NCBI RefSeq assembly: GCF_000948975.2
Contig: NZ_CP059735.1
Span: 5,268,603 to 5,332,602 of the forward strand
Source: Thalassomonas actiniarum
GTDB lineage: Bacteria > Pseudomonadota > Gammaproteobacteria > Enterobacterales > Alteromonadaceae
Direction of reading: 5' to 3'
Length of the DNA stretch: 64,000 nt
Shown here one piece after another: positions 27,860 to 38,530 of this stretch (within the stretch, counting starts at the first letter, position 1; each line of letters starts with the position of its first letter). The position numbers and the translations under genes were made by a program. The notes beneath the pieces were generated by a model. The model was given only the letters and a program-made list of their open reading frames with translations, had not been told where the DNA came from and searched no databases.

Positions 27860-28084
27860 CTAAATATTTTTGATATCTATGCTGTTTTCTTGCTTCAACG
27901 CCGCTTTGCGTTCACGCTCCTGGCGCTTTTCACAAGGGTTGTCACAGTCACAGGCTTTCTCAATGCCCATAGACGACAAACCGCCGCAGCTGCCTGCCAG
28001 GGTCTTTTGCTGGAAGATATACCCTACGGCCATAGCCATAACGATGACCAGAAAGAACCCTAAAGTGATTAAAAATATTGTCAT
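27860..28084 (-). CDS. nqrM: Na+-NQR maturation factor NqrM
   Basis: 74 residues of the DUF539 family. One N-terminal membrane helix (MTIFLITLGFFLVIVMAMAV) is followed by a cysteine cluster, GSCGGLSSMGIEKACDCDNP then C, as expected for the protein that delivers or inserts the iron centre between NqrD and NqrE. It lies at the end of the nqrABCDEF-apbE series, the usual place. The gap to apbE is 96 bases. Confidence 0.9.
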   Translation of the reverse strand: MTIFLITLGFFLVIVMAMAVGYIFQQKTLAGSCGGLSSMGIEKACDCDNPCEKRQERERKAALKQENSIDIKNI

Positions 28085-28180
28085 ATATGACCTCTATACA
28101 GCTTAATCTTATCTCTGCCCAAACAATTAACCCAGGGATTAAACCAAGGCGGTATTGATTAGACAGAGCAAACAAACCGG

Positions 28181-29251
28181 CTATTTCAAAAATTGTACGA
28201 ATTTTAACGTGCTTTGCTGCTCAAAGCCATCTTGAGTTTTAACTATAAACAAAGCAGCGAGATCATTTTCCTCGGCAAACGCCATCGCCTGCTTTTCTCC
28301 CATCACCATCATCGCCGTAGACAGGCCATCCGCCGTCATCGAAGAAGGGTGAATAACGGTCACCGAGACCAGCTTATGGTTAATAGGTTTGCCGGTATCC
28401 GGGTCAATAATATGGGAAAAACGCTGGCCGTCTGCTTCAAAATAAATCCGGTAATCACCCGAGGTAGCCACCGCATTATCTTTAGGCACAATAATTTGTT
28501 GCACCGCCCGCTCGGTCGAAACCGGTTTTTCAATGGCAACATGCCATAAGGAGCCGTTATGTTTAAAGCCCTTTAAACGCATTTCGCCGCCGATTTCCAC
28601 CAGGTAGTTATCAAAACCGTTACGCTCTACCAGCTCAGCCACCATGTCCACGCCATAACCTTTGGCAATTGTCGATAAATCGACATATAAAGAAGGGATT
28701 GCCTTGGCCAGCTTATGCTCGCTTAAACTAAGTTTATCCAAACCGGTTTTCGCCTTGGTACTGGCAAGCAACTCATCGCTTGGCACGGTTTCCGGGCGGT
28801 ATTCCGGGCCGAATCCCCAAAGGTTTACCAAAGGGCCCACGGTCACATCGAGCTTGCCGCCGGTGAGCTTTCCTAAGCGTATCGCTTCACTGACCACCCG
28901 CTCCAGTCCTTGAGACACAGCAACGGCGCCAGCAGAGCCCGAGTTGTTAAACCGGGATAATTCCGAGTCGGGGATATAGGTGGACATTTCCTGGTTCACC
29001 TGCTGAAGCAAAGTCTCTATTTGCTGATGAACTTTTTTATCCTTAACATCCTGCTCATCGCCGATCAGCTTAACGGTATAGGTAGTACCCATGGTATTTC
29101 CCTGGAGCAGTACCTCTTGTTTACCGACCCGCTCATCACTTTCAGAGCAGGAAAACAAAAAGGCCAGCGTCAGCAGTCCCAGCCAGGTCCTTAACCGCAA
29201 AAACATCAACATCATAAACCGGGCTCGCTTAAATCCTTGAGTTACTTTCAT
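28181..29251 (-). CDS. apbE: FAD:protein FMN transferase ApbE
   Basis: 356 residues with a lipoprotein-type signal (LTLAFLFSCSESD). Family motifs are MGTTYTVKL, GKLDVTVGPLVNLWGFGP, TIAKGYGVDMVAELVE, NYLVEIGGEMRLKG and HIIDPDTGKPI. ApbE transfers FMN from FAD to the Thr of D-x-S-G-A-T motifs. NqrB and NqrC upstream carry SGAT sites, so they are the obvious substrates. An in-frame ATG 12 codons later is an alternative start. A terminator-like hairpin separates it from nqrF. Confidence 0.93.
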   Translation of the reverse strand: MKVTQGFKRARFMMLMFLRLRTWLGLLTLAFLFSCSESDERVGKQEVLLQGNTMGTTYTVKLIGDEQDVKDKKVHQQIETLLQQVNQEMSTYIPDSELSRFNNSGSAGAVAVSQGLERVVSEAIRLGKLTGGKLDVTVGPLVNLWGFGPEYRPETVPSDELLASTKAKTGLDKLSLSEHKLAKAIPSLYVDLSTIAKGYGVDMVAELVERNGFDNYLVEIGGEMRLKGFKHNGSLWHVAIEKPVSTERAVQQIIVPKDNAVATSGDYRIYFEADGQRFSHIIDPDTGKPINHKLVSVTVIHPSSMTADGLSTAMMVMGEKQAMAFAEENDLAALFIVKTQDGFEQQSTLKFVQFLK

Positions 29252-29279
29252 TTGGACAAATCACTTTTTATGCATGAAA

Positions 29280-29318
29280 AAACAAAGGCGATTGTCTAAA
29301 ACCAGACAACCGCCTCTA
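29280..29318 (-). terminator. hairpin between nqrF and apbE
   Basis: The stem AGGCGRTTGTCT / AGACAAYCGCCT with a short loop is followed on the minus strand by TTTGTTTTTT. It is likely a partial terminator that lowers apbE and nqrM transcription relative to nqrA-F. Confidence 0.7.
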
Positions 29319-29368
29319 CATTGAAACAAGTTTTGTTCTAAACCAAGCAATGACGCTTGAAACAAAAA

Positions 29369-30592
29369 TTAGCCGCCGAAGTCATCCAACATGATGTTTT
29401 CGTCTTCCACGCCTAAATCTTTAAGCATATGGATAACGGCCGCATTCATCATAGGTGGCCCGCACATGTAGTATTCACAATCTTCAGGCGCTTCATGGTC
29501 CTTCAGGTAGTTTTCATGCAATACGTTGTGGATAAAGCCAGTCATACCGTCCCAGTTATCTTCCGGTTGTGGATCTGACAAGGCAACATGCCATTCGAAG
29601 TTGTCGTTATCAGCCGCCAGGCCGTTAAAGTCATCTTCATAGAACATTTCACGCAATGAACGGGCACCATACCAGAAGCTCATCTTACGCTTGGATTTCA
29701 AACGCTTAAGCTGATCGAAGATATGGGAACGCATAGGCGCCATACCGGCACCACCACCGATAAAGACCATTTCCGCATCGGTTTCTTTCGCGAAGAACTC
29801 ACCGAACGGACCGGAAATCGTTACCTTATCGCCAGGCTTAAGGCTGAAGATATAAGAAGACATCTTACCGGCAGGCAAATGCAGCTTACCCGGAGGCGGC
29901 GTAGCGATACGCACGTTCAGCATGATAATGCCTTCTTCTTCCGGATAGTTCGCCATTGAGTAGGCACGCAACGTGTCGGTATCCACTTTAGATTCTACAT
30001 CGAAGAAACCAAAGTGCTCCCAGTCGCCGCGATATTGTTCTTCAATATCGAAATCTTTATATTTCACGTGGTGGGCAGGGGCTTCAATCTGAATATAACC
30101 ACCGGCACGGAAAGGTACAGACTCGCCGTCAGGGATACCTAACTTCAGCTCTTTAATGAAAGTAGCTTTGTTATCGTTAGAGATAACTTCACATTCCCAT
30201 TGCTGAACACCGAAGATCTCATCTTCTAATTCGATATCCATGTCCTGCTTAACCGCAACCTGACATGAAAGACGACAACCTTCTTTCGCTTCACGCTTAG
30301 TGATATGTCCCAATTCGGTCGGCAGGATATCACCGCCGCCTGAATGAACATGGACACGACACTGGCCACAAGTGCCGCCGCCGCCACAGGCAGAAGGCAC
30401 GAAAATGCCCTGATCCGCCAAAGCGCCTAATAACTTGCCACCAGCCGCTGTAGTGACCGATTTTTCCGGATCACCATTTATTGCTATCGTTACGTCTCCC
30501 GAAGATACCAGTTTGGATTTAGCGAATAAGATCACCAATACCAATGCCAGTACTATTAGGGTAAACATCGATACGCCGAGAACTATTTCCAT
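29369..30592 (-). CDS. nqrF: Na+-NQR subunit F
   Basis: 407 residues. It has an N-terminal membrane helix, a ferredoxin-type 2Fe-2S domain with [17 protein letters not shown] and [10 protein letters not shown] cysteines, then an FAD domain ([11 protein letters not shown]) and NADH domain ([31 protein letters not shown]). NqrF is the electron entry point: it oxidises NADH and passes electrons through FAD and 2Fe-2S. It is the last of the six nqr structural genes. Confidence 0.97.
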   Translation of the reverse strand: MEIVLGVSMFTLIVLALVLVILFAKSKLVSSGDVTIAINGDPEKSVTTAAGGKLLGALADQGIFVPSACGGGGTCGQCRVHVHSGGGDILPTELGHITKREAKEGCRLSCQVAVKQDMDIELEDEIFGVQQWECEVISNDNKATFIKELKLGIPDGESVPFRAGGYIQIEAPAHHVKYKDFDIEEQYRGDWEHFGFFDVESKVDTDTLRAYSMANYPEEEGIIMLNVRIATPPPGKLHLPAGKMSSYIFSLKPGDKVTISGPFGEFFAKETDAEMVFIGGGAGMAPMRSHIFDQLKRLKSKRKMSFWYGARSLREMFYEDDFNGLAADNDNFEWHVALSDPQPEDNWDGMTGFIHNVLHENYLKDHEAPEDCEYYMCGPPMMNAAVIHMLKDLGVEDENIMLDDFGG

Positions 30593-30660
30593 CGACTTTT
30601 CCTTTACACTTCTCTAAGGGTTCTGACTAGTTAGACACTAAGTCAGAACCGACATTAACC

Positions 30661-31284
30661 TTACAGGGAGATACCACCGAAAGAAAGAAAGCCGAACGCC
30701 ATCAATCCCGCAGTAATAAACGTAATACCTAAACCTTTTAAACCGTCCGGTACATCTGAGTACTTCATTTTCTCACGAAGACCCGCCAGTAGCACGATGG
30801 CCAGCATCCAGCCAACACCGCTACCCAGACCGTAAACAACGCTTTCGCCTAAGGTCAGGTTTTTCGCTACCATGAAAGAAACCGCACCGAAAATCGCACA
30901 GTTTACCGTGATCAAAGGTAAGAAGATCCCAAGGGCCTGGTATAAGGCAGGGAAATATTTATCCAATACCATTTCCAGAATTTGTACTAAGGCTGCAATC
31001 ACGCCGATAAAGGTAATGAAAGACAGGAAGCTCAAATCAATGGATTTAGCCGGATCGGTAATGCCCATAAGGCCGTCTAAAGCGCCAGGTGCCAAAATGG
31101 CCTGATAAATGATTTGGTTAGCAGGAACTGCTAAACCTAAAACCACAACAACCGCAACACCTAGGCCGATAGCCGTGCTGACTTTCTTGGAAACCGCCAG
31201 GAAAGTACACATACCAAGGAAGAAGCTTAATGCCATATTTTCAATAAATATGGTCTTAATAAAAATACTTAAATAATGTTCCAC
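30661..31284 (-). CDS. nqrE: Na+-NQR subunit E
   Basis: 207 residues, integral membrane with six helices, start [20 protein letters not shown] and signature [14 protein letters not shown]. The conserved Cys in the two half-repeats (GMCTFLA and [10 protein letters not shown]) hold the membrane iron centre together with NqrD. It lies 2 bases after nqrD. Confidence 0.96.
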   Translation of the reverse strand: MEHYLSIFIKTIFIENMALSFFLGMCTFLAVSKKVSTAIGLGVAVVVVLGLAVPANQIIYQAILAPGALDGLMGITDPAKSIDLSFLSFITFIGVIAALVQILEMVLDKYFPALYQALGIFLPLITVNCAIFGAVSFMVAKNLTLGESVVYGLGSGVGWMLAIVLLAGLREKMKYSDVPDGLKGLGITFITAGLMAFGFLSFGGISL

Positions 31285-31286
31285 GA

Positions 31287-31910
31287 TTAATCCTTCTCTA
31301 CTTGGTCAGGTTTAGCCTGGCGAATCGCCCAGATAACCAACCCGATAATGAAGAATGAACTAAAAGGTAAGACTAATAAGCCGTTACCTTGGTACCAGCC
31401 GCCATTTTGCACTAAAGGCAGGATTTCAATACCAAACAAGGTACCGAAACCGAACAGCTCACGGAAGAAAGCGACGGTGATCAGGATAAAGCCGTAGCCT
31501 AAACCGTTACCGATACCGTCAAGGAAGCTCACACCAGGCTTTTCCTTCATGGCAAAAGCTTCGGCGCGGCCCATGACGATACAGTTGGTAATGATCAAGC
31601 CGATATAAACCGATAACTCTTTCGATAACTGGTAAGAGAAGGCTTTAAGTACCTGGTCAACCACGATTACCAGGGAAGCGATAATCGCCATTTGTACGAT
31701 AATACGCACGCTGGACGGGATCTGGTTACGGATAATCGAAATAAATAAATTCGAAAATGCCGTAACCAAAACTACCGCTATGGTCATAACCATGGCGTTG
31801 GCCATAGAGCTGGTGACCGCCAGCGCTGAACAGATACCCAGTACCTGCAGCGCAATCGGGTTATTGTCGACTATAGGAGCCGTAAGAACTTTTTTAGCTT
31901 CTGAAGCCAT
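31287..31910 (-). CDS. nqrD: Na+-NQR subunit D
   Basis: 207 residues, a six-helix membrane subunit homologous to NqrE in inverted topology. It has [19 protein letters not shown] and the second cysteine in [19 protein letters not shown]. It lies between nqrC and nqrE with 2-base gaps. Confidence 0.96.
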   Translation of the reverse strand: MASEAKKVLTAPIVDNNPIALQVLGICSALAVTSSMANAMVMTIAVVLVTAFSNLFISIIRNQIPSSVRIIVQMAIIASLVIVVDQVLKAFSYQLSKELSVYIGLIITNCIVMGRAEAFAMKEKPGVSFLDGIGNGLGYGFILITVAFFRELFGFGTLFGIEILPLVQNGGWYQGNGLLVLPFSSFFIIGLVIWAIRQAKPDQVEKD

Positions 31911-31912
31911 GA

Positions 31913-32692
31913 TTACATTCCTCCGTCACGAAGTTGAGTGCGGAATTTAGTGATAAACGGACCGTAACCCTCATCACCTAACCAGAAGTGCAAGGTATTC
32001 TCTACGCCGTTACTGGTTAATGTTGCACCGGATAAACCGTCAACACCGTAAGTATCACCGGCTTTAGCACCGCCTTTAACAAGTTTGATGGCAACATTGT
32101 TTTGCTCATCAAACATTTTCTTACCCGGCCATAAGGCTTTCCAGTTAGGGTTAAGTACTTCGGCACCTAAGCCCGGAGTTTCCTTTAACTCGGAGTAAAC
32201 CAAGCTGCGTACGGTATTTAAATCTGGGGCTAAACCGACAAAACCGGACATCAGATCCCATAAACCGCTACCGATGATCGGCAATACAACCGTGGTGACC
32301 TTGCCGCTGTCATCTTTAATCAAATAAATGACGGCATTATCAGCGCGACGGTTAATACCGGCGATATCGTTTTTAGGCTTGGAACTTTTCGTCATGTCAC
32401 GGGAATCGCGACGTTCGTCAAACATATCGGTATTGCCTTCGACAAAGTCACCTGAGTTCAGGTCAATCATCTTAGCTTCAACATATTTGCCGTAAGTGCC
32501 TTTAATATCTTTACCTGCCTGCTCTAACAAGCCGGCAGCTTCTAAGATCTTGGTTTGCTGATCCAGCAAACGGTTAGCCGTTTGCAAGGGTTTCAGGCCA
32601 ACGGCGGAAATAGAAACTAACGCCGCACAGACTAAACAAACAATGAAAACAAAAATCAGCGTTTTGCCGAAAGTTTCTTTATTACTGGCCAT
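31913..32692 (-). CDS. nqrC: Na+-NQR subunit C
   Basis: 259 residues from ATG 32692 ([11 protein letters not shown], as in Vibrio NqrC); an earlier in-frame ATG at 32701 is possible. One N-terminal membrane helix, then a periplasmic domain. The FMN attachment motif is [20 protein letters not shown] with Thr in SGAT. ApbE in this operon would add the FMN. The start overlaps the nqrB 3' end by 11 bases. Confidence 0.96.
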   Translation of the reverse strand: MASNKETFGKTLIFVFIVCLVCAALVSISAVGLKPLQTANRLLDQQTKILEAAGLLEQAGKDIKGTYGKYVEAKMIDLNSGDFVEGNTDMFDERRDSRDMTKSSKPKNDIAGINRRADNAVIYLIKDDSGKVTTVVLPIIGSGLWDLMSGFVGLAPDLNTVRSLVYSELKETPGLGAEVLNPNWKALWPGKKMFDEQNNVAIKLVKGGAKAGDTYGVDGLSGATLTSNGVENTLHFWLGDEGYGPFITKFRTQLRDGGM

Positions 32693-33896
32693 TACGTGCA
32701 AGCCTCCGTTTTACGTTTGCCTGTACCACAAAGTAATCGAACAGTGGCGCAAATAAGTTGGCAAATAAGATAGCTAACATCATGCCTTCAGGGAAAGCCG
32801 GGTTAACCACACGAATTAAGACCACCATAATACCCACTAAGGCACCAAACATGTATTTACCTGTATTGGTGAATGAAGCAGATACCGGATCGGTTGCCAT
32901 AAACATCATACCAAAGGCGAAACCACCTACTACCAAGTGCCAATGCCAAGGCATGGCAAACATAGCGTTAGTATCGCTGCCGATAGCATTAAACAAGGTA
33001 GCCGTTACCGCCATCCCCAGGAACACACCTAAAACGATGCGCCATGACGCTATACCTTTATAAAGGATATAAGCACCACCTAATAAGATAGCCGCAGTAG
33101 AAACTTCCCCGACAGAGCCGGGAACAAAGCCCCAGAAAGCATCCCACCAGTCAGCATTCATGCTGTAATCTATAGTGCCAGGTGTAGCAGCGGCGAAGGC
33201 ACCCAGTGAAGTAGCACCGGAGAAACCGTCAACAGCCACCCAAACCGCGTCACCTGAGATTTCCCCCGGGTAAGCGAAGAATAAGAAGGCACGACCCGCT
33301 AATGCCGGGTTCAGGAAGTTTTTACCTGTACCGCCGAAGATTTCCTTGGCGATAACCACACCAAAGGTAATACCGATAGCCACCTGCCATAAAGGAATAG
33401 AAGCCGGTACGATCAGGGCAAATAAAATAGAAGTCACGAAGAAACCTTCGTTGACTTCATGCTTACGTACCGCGGCAAACAAGACTTCCCAGAAACCACC
33501 GACGACAAAAGTCACGGCATAAATCGGCAGGAAGAACACGGCGCCGTACAGCATCATGGAGAACCAGCCGGAATCTGCTCCCAGGCTGCCACCAAGCATT
33601 TCAAACAAACCTACTTGCCAGGTATCAGGTAAGGCATAACCGGCCGCCATGGCTTCAACCGCCTGGTAACCTATGTTGTACATACCAAAGAACATCGCCG
33701 GGAAGACTGCCAACCAGACGGTGATCATAATACGCTTCAAATCTATACTGTCGCGTATATGGGTTTTGCCTTTGGTGACATAACCCGGGGTGAATAAACC
33801 TGTAGCAATGGCTTCGTAAAGGGCAAACCACTTCTCATGTTTGCCGCCTTTTTCAAAATGCGGCTCAATATCTTCAATAAACTTTTTCAAGCCCAT
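32682..33896 (-). CDS. nqrB: Na+-NQR subunit B
   Basis: 404 residues from ATG 33896 ([20 protein letters not shown]), which removes a 31-base overlap with nqrA that the longer frame would need. About ten membrane helices. The covalent FMN site is [18 protein letters not shown]. NqrB also holds riboflavin and is the main sodium-conducting subunit. Confidence 0.96.
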   Translation of the reverse strand: MGLKKFIEDIEPHFEKGGKHEKWFALYEAIATGLFTPGYVTKGKTHIRDSIDLKRIMITVWLAVFPAMFFGMYNIGYQAVEAMAAGYALPDTWQVGLFEMLGGSLGADSGWFSMMLYGAVFFLPIYAVTFVVGGFWEVLFAAVRKHEVNEGFFVTSILFALIVPASIPLWQVAIGITFGVVIAKEIFGGTGKNFLNPALAGRAFLFFAYPGEISGDAVWVAVDGFSGATSLGAFAAATPGTIDYSMNADWWDAFWGFVPGSVGEVSTAAILLGGAYILYKGIASWRIVLGVFLGMAVTATLFNAIGSDTNAMFAMPWHWHLVVGGFAFGMMFMATDPVSASFTNTGKYMFGALVGIMVVLIRVVNPAFPEGMMLAILFANLFAPLFDYFVVQANVKRRLARNGQ

Positions 33897-33898
33897 GT

Positions 33899-35233
33899 CT
33901 AACCTTCCTTCTCTATGGTAGTTAGGCATTCACGAAGAACAACGCCGTAATCTGTTTTGCCGGGGCAAACAAATGTACATAAGGCTAAATCTTCTTCATC
34001 CAGCTCCAAGGCACCAAGCTGCTGTGCACCGTCGGTGTCGCCGGCACATAAATCACGTAACAACATGGTTGGTAAAATATCTAATGGCATCACACGCTCA
34101 AAGTTACCGATTGGCACCATGTCTCGCGCACTACCGTTAGTCGTAGTGGTCATGTTAAACAACTTCTTCGGGAAGAAATGCGACATAAAAGCACGGGTTA
34201 CCGAGAATTTATTAGGACCCGGATACATATAACCGATGAACTCTTTTTCTCTGCCTTCAAGCAGCAAAGAAACTTGTACATGGTAACGACCTAAATAAGC
34301 ATGAACACCCTGGGCATTAGCACCTAATAATACAGAGCCGGAAACAACACGAAGTTCGCCTTCTTTGGCTTCACCTTTAGTTAAATCAGCGGTATTAGCG
34401 CCTAAAGTAGTGCGAACCAAGCGTGGATTCTTTGCTGCAGGACCAGCAAGGGAAATCACACGGCTATTATCCAGTTCGCCGGTAGTAAAGAGTTTACCAA
34501 AAGCGATCACATCCTGATAACCTAAGTGCCAGACAACATTTTCGGCGCTGACCGGCTTAAGGAAATGGATATGGGTGCCGACAAGACCTGCAGGATGCTT
34601 ACCGGCAAACTCGTTCACCTTGGCATTGGCTGCTACCGGAATGTTCGCTCCGGGGGCCTTGGAAACAAAAACTTCACCGCTTAAACGGGCCAGGATCTCT
34701 AAGCCATGCTGAAAAGCTTCGCTGTTATCCTTGATAACCACTTCAGCATCTGCCGCTAACGGATTGGTATCCATAGCGCTGACAAAAATGGCTTTTGGCT
34801 CGCTGTCGATAGCAGGGATCTTGCTAAACGGACGGGTACGTAAAGCGGTCCACAAACCTGAATTAACCAGGTTAGCAACCACATCTTCACGTGCTAATGA
34901 GGCTAACTCATTGGCAGAATAGCTTTTGAATGTTTCCTGTTCATTGCCATCGAGTTCGATAACAACAGACTGTAAAACACGCTTTTCACCACGATTGATT
35001 TCTTTAACAACACCGGCAGCATTAGCTGTGAACTTAACGCCTGGATTCTTTTTATCTTCAAAAAGATCCTGACCTTTTTTAACGCGATCACCTACTTTAA
35101 CAAACATAGTTGGTCGCATGCCCACAAACTCTTCACCGAGTGTTGCAACGGTTTTGATGGTCGGACCATCATGGATTACCTGCTGGGGAGCTCCGACTAC
35201 AGGAACATCCAGACCTTTTTTTATCGTAATCAT
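33899..35233 (-). CDS. nqrA: Na+-NQR subunit A
   Basis: 444 residues from ATG 35233 ([20 protein letters not shown]). The soluble cytoplasmic subunit with the barrel-sandwich N-terminal region ([20 protein letters not shown]) and the C-terminal [20 protein letters not shown]. It binds ubiquinone near NqrB. First gene of the operon; the promoter must lie in the 590-base gap upstream. Confidence 0.96.
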   Translation of the reverse strand: MITIKKGLDVPVVGAPQQVIHDGPTIKTVATLGEEFVGMRPTMFVKVGDRVKKGQDLFEDKKNPGVKFTANAAGVVKEINRGEKRVLQSVVIELDGNEQETFKSYSANELASLAREDVVANLVNSGLWTALRTRPFSKIPAIDSEPKAIFVSAMDTNPLAADAEVVIKDNSEAFQHGLEILARLSGEVFVSKAPGANIPVAANAKVNEFAGKHPAGLVGTHIHFLKPVSAENVVWHLGYQDVIAFGKLFTTGELDNSRVISLAGPAAKNPRLVRTTLGANTADLTKGEAKEGELRVVSGSVLLGANAQGVHAYLGRYHVQVSLLLEGREKEFIGYMYPGPNKFSVTRAFMSHFFPKKLFNMTTTTNGSARDMVPIGNFERVMPLDILPTMLLRDLCAGDTDGAQQLGALELDEEDLALCTFVCPGKTDYGVVLRECLTTIEKEG

Positions 35234-35835
35234 AAACACTTGCACTACTTTGACGGGAGTATCAAAATCAATAATCTAACGTACCTGACGTGTTTAACCA
35301 TTACTTAACAACGGCCTGAAAATACATCCAAACAGCATAATAAACAAAGATTTAAACAATAACCAAGTAAGATAAATAATCGATTTCAGTGTATTTCAGC
35401 AGAACAGCTAATTTCCTAAGAAATTAACATCCGCTGGCTCTAAGTTAAAAATCTGGCGCGATTTTAGCAAAAAGCTGTTTTTTATTCTACGGGCCATTGT
35501 CATTTTTCATTACAATTTAGACGATTAATTGCCATCCTGCCTGCAAATGCAGCAAAACTTTGGCTTGCGCTAAAATAAACAGGTGACAGAAAGCTTTGCC
35601 GAGCTGGATAACGGTCAAATTTCAGGCAAAAATGGTTTAACAATAACCAAGAGGTTTTATATTACAAAGGAAGGATCCCGGGCTTGACCGGGGACAATAA
35701 AAGTCAATTTTGTCGCTTACAGCCGAATTACTTCACTATTAGCGAGAATATTGAAGTTTTCTTTTACCTGCAAACGGCTTTATCACAAAGATAACTTGTT
35801 GGTTTATCTATAAACCAACAAGTTATCGCCGGTAA
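35234..35835. other. 600-base gap upstream of nqrA
   Basis: No gene is supported on either strand. It should hold the nqr promoter in its left part and ends on the right with the fabV hairpin (35791-35826). The A+T-rich segment 35280-35420 is the most likely control region, but I could not pick a clear -35/-10 pair. Confidence 0.5.
35791..35826 (-). terminator. perfect 16-bp hairpin after fabV
   Basis: ATAACTTGTTGGTTTA and TAAACCAACAAGTTAT pair without mismatch around TCTA, 9 bases past the fabV stop. The following minus-strand run (CTTTG) is a weak U-tract, so it may end transcription poorly and mainly protect the 3' end. Confidence 0.65.
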
Positions 35836-37026
35836 TTAAACCAGGTTATTGATCTCTGCCAGCGGGCTGACGTCGGCATCATAATCAACACCGGCAAGTT
35901 CAAAACCAAACAGATGTAAAAACTCCTGATGATAACCGCTATAATCGGTTAATTCATCTATGGTTTCTGTAGTTACCTTGTTCCAGATATCCGTCACCCG
36001 TTGCTGAACGCTGTCTTCAAGTTCTTTATTGTTCTGACGTAAACGGCCCATATCATCCAGGATCGGGTTTTCACCGTATAAATTGTCACGGAACAAGCCC
36101 TGAATTTGCTCGATACAACCTTCATAGGTGCCGTCGCCCTTCATCACTTTAAACATGGCGGAAATATACAAGGGCATAATAGGAATAGCCGAGCTTGCCT
36201 GAGTCACTACCGCATTAAGAGAAGTCACATAAGCCTGCCCCTGAATATCGGCGGTAGCGGTTTTAATGGCGCTTGATGCCCGGTCCAAATCATCTTTGGC
36301 ACGGCCTATGGTAGCTTTACCATAAATCGGCCAGGTCAGCTCTTTACCTATATAGGTATAAGCAACGGTTTTAAAGCCATCCGCCAGTACACCAGCTTCT
36401 TTAAGGGCATTAATCCATAATTCCCAGTCTTCGCCGCCCATGACCTTAACGGTATTGGCAATTTCATCTTCGCTGGCCGCTTCGACAGACACTTCATCGA
36501 TAATGCGTTTCGAAGTATTTAAGTTTTTCGTGGTGACATCCTGACCAATAGGTTTCAGAGTCGATGAATAAACTTCGCCGGTAACGGGATCGGTACGGCG
36601 TGGCGATGCCAGGCTGTAGACAACCAAATCAATCTGGCCTAAATCTTCTTTGATAACATCAATAGTTTTTTCTTTGATTTCATTAGAGAAAGCATCACCG
36701 TTGATGTTTTTTGACCACAGGGCAACTTCATCGGCTGCCTTTTGGAACGCGGCGGTATTGTACCAACCGGCAGAAGCCGTTTTCTTTTCTGTCGGCGGCT
36801 TTTCAAAGAAAACCCCCAAGGTTTTAGCATTGTTACCAAAGGCGGCGGTAATACGTGAAGCCAGGCCATAACCGGTAGACGCCCCGATCACCAGAACATT
36901 TTTAGGCTTAGTTTCCGCCTGCAATTGGGCTCTGACATAAGAGATTTGTTCATTTACATGTGCTTCACAACCCGCAGGGTGAGCATTTGTACAAATAAAA
37001 CCACGAATTTTTGGCTGAATAACCAT
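35836..37026 (-). CDS. fabV: trans-2-enoyl-ACP/CoA reductase FabV
   Basis: 396 residues from ATG 37026 ([20 protein letters not shown]), the typical FabV start; a longer frame opens at 37065. The Rossmann loop is [16 protein letters not shown]. The active-site pattern Y-x8-K is seen as [22 protein letters not shown] (Tyr-Ile-Gly... and Pro-Ile-Tyr-Gly-Lys-Ala region). FabV reduces enoyl-ACP in fatty-acid elongation and is insensitive to triclosan. Monocistronic by its flanks. Confidence 0.95.
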   Translation of the reverse strand: MVIQPKIRGFICTNAHPAGCEAHVNEQISYVRAQLQAETKPKNVLVIGASTGYGLASRITAAFGNNAKTLGVFFEKPPTEKKTASAGWYNTAAFQKAADEVALWSKNINGDAFSNEIKEKTIDVIKEDLGQIDLVVYSLASPRRTDPVTGEVYSSTLKPIGQDVTTKNLNTSKRIIDEVSVEAASEDEIANTVKVMGGEDWELWINALKEAGVLADGFKTVAYTYIGKELTWPIYGKATIGRAKDDLDRASSAIKTATADIQGQAYVTSLNAVVTQASSAIPIMPLYISAMFKVMKGDGTYEGCIEQIQGLFRDNLYGENPILDDMGRLRQNNKELEDSVQQRVTDIWNKVTTETIDELTDYSGYHQEFLHLFGFELAGVDYDADVSPLAEINNLV

Positions 37027-37087
37027 AGGAAAACCTTTTCGATATAATTGTTTTACTGCCACCATAGTGAGGCGGCAATGTCTGTTT

Positions 37088-37142
37088 AAACATGAGTGCT
37101 GTGGAGAAAAACTACTATTATCTTCTCAAAAGCAGCACTCAT
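37088..37142. other. 55-base inverted repeat between dctP and fabV
   Basis: AACATGAGTGCTG (37088-37100) pairs perfectly with CAGCACTCATGTT (37130-37142), with a second inner pairing GAGAA/TTCTC. It lies in the fabV leader, 62 bases before the ATG and past the dctP stop. It could be a dctP terminator without a U-run or a control element of fabV. Confidence 0.5.
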
Positions 37143-37234
37143 GTTATTTATGGATAAGTAATAATGGCCGCTAGTTTACTCTTCCTTGCTGCATCAAGAG
37201 GTACGAGCAGTCATTTTCTGACTAAGAAAATACC

Positions 37235-38338
37235 TTAGCGGTTTAAATAATATTCCTTAAGCGTTAAATCATGATATTCACGGATGGATGCCATAAACTC
37301 GCTGTAAGACTCCCAAACCTTGGCAAATCCGGCATCTTTACTTGCCTGCTCTGCCATCACCTCGGCTGTGATACGTTTTAATTCTGCCAATACCGGCTCA
37401 GGCAAGGTACGTAGTTTCACCTTGTGCTTTTCCTGTAACTGGTGCAAAGCTTCATTGTTGCGGGCATTGTATTCATCCAGGGTCGATTCATTTACCGCCC
37501 GGGCCGCCACTTCAACAATTTTTTGTAAATCCCTGGGTAATTCATTAAAGGCTTTTTCATTGATCAAAAACTCCAGCCCTGTGCCCGGCTCGTGCCAGAT
37601 AGAAGAATAATAATATTCTGCCGCCTGGTAAAAGCCAAATGCCAGGTCGTTATAAGGTCCTACCCATTCCGACGCATCGATGGCACCACTTTGCAAGGAA
37701 GAGAAAATCTCCCCGCCGGTTAAGGTAACCGGTACCGCACCGGCACGCTGCAATACTTCACCGGCAAGTCCCGGGATACGCATTTTCAAACCTTTAAGGT
37801 CGTCCATCGAGTTAATTTCTTTTTTAAACCAGCCGGCAAACTGCGCCCCCGAGTTGCCCCCCGCCATCGGGATAATGCCAAAAGGTTTATACATCTCCTG
37901 CCATAACTCCAAACCGCCGCCATAATGCAACCAGGCATTTAACTCTGTCGCGGTCATACCAAAAGGAATGGCGCCGAATAACGGCGAGGAAGGTATTTTC
38001 CCTTTCCAGTAATAAGAGCCGCTGTGGCCCATTTGCGCGGTGCCGCCGGAAACGGCATCAAATACCTGGAATCCCGGCACCAGCTCACCGGCGCCATATA
38101 CCTGAACCTTTAACCGGCCGCCGCTCATTTCATCAACGTAACCGGCAAATTTTTCCGGCGCCATACCCAGCCCCGGGAAGTTTTTTGGCCAAGAGGTCAC
38201 CATTTTCCATTTATAGGTTTTCACTTCAGCGCTTTGCGTGTTTTGACCACCACTTTGCTTATCGCCGCAAGCAGTTAACGCTAAACTTGAGATCGCCAGC
38301 AGGCTGACAGAGATCCATTTATTCATTTTGTTTATCAT
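37235..38338 (-). CDS. dctP: TRAP transporter solute-binding lipoprotein DctP
   Basis: 367 residues from ATG 38338, which has a GGAAATAAGA ribosome site; ATGs at 38350 and 38326 are alternatives. A lipoprotein signal ends in SLALTACGDKQ. The DctP family fold is clear: WKMVTSWPKNFPGLGM, GAGELVPGFQVFDAVSGGTA, MRIPGLAGEVLQRAGAVPV, and the conserved Arg/Trp binding motif SEWVGPYNDLAFGFYQAAEY. This subgroup resembles 2-oxoacid or mannitol/chloroaromatic binders (TakP-like). It captures its substrate outside the membrane and passes it to DctQM. It is separated from dctM by a repeat element. Confidence 0.88.
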   Translation of the reverse strand: MINKMNKWISVSLLAISSLALTACGDKQSGGQNTQSAEVKTYKWKMVTSWPKNFPGLGMAPEKFAGYVDEMSGGRLKVQVYGAGELVPGFQVFDAVSGGTAQMGHSGSYYWKGKIPSSPLFGAIPFGMTATELNAWLHYGGGLELWQEMYKPFGIIPMAGGNSGAQFAGWFKKEINSMDDLKGLKMRIPGLAGEVLQRAGAVPVTLTGGEIFSSLQSGAIDASEWVGPYNDLAFGFYQAAEYYYSSIWHEPGTGLEFLINEKAFNELPRDLQKIVEVAARAVNESTLDEYNARNNEALHQLQEKHKVKLRTLPEPVLAELKRITAEVMAEQASKDAGFAKVWESYSEFMASIREYHDLTLKEYYLNR

Positions 38339-38371
38339 TCTTATTTCCATTGTTTTTGCCCGGATGTTGTT

Positions 38372-38530
38372 ATACCAAACAAAATAATGAATTAACCACC
38401 TTCAACGGTCTAAATATCCAAGGTCTTCGTTGCGCTCAATCGCAATAGCTTGCTATTACGCAATCACGCGCCTTGAACTTGAATCTTTATCCTCATTGAA
38501 TTTTGGTCACTTCTTTATTACGTTTGGTAT
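38372..38530. repeat. 159-bp non-coding repeat with 9-bp inverted ends, copy 2
   Basis: It begins ATACCAAAC and ends GTTTGGTAT, exact inverted ends. It shares the core CAATAGCTTGCTATT and the tttatcctca..gaattttggtca block with 15947-16154. Its last base is the first base of the dctM stop codon complement, so the element lies directly against dctM, inside the TRAP gene run. Confidence 0.7.
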
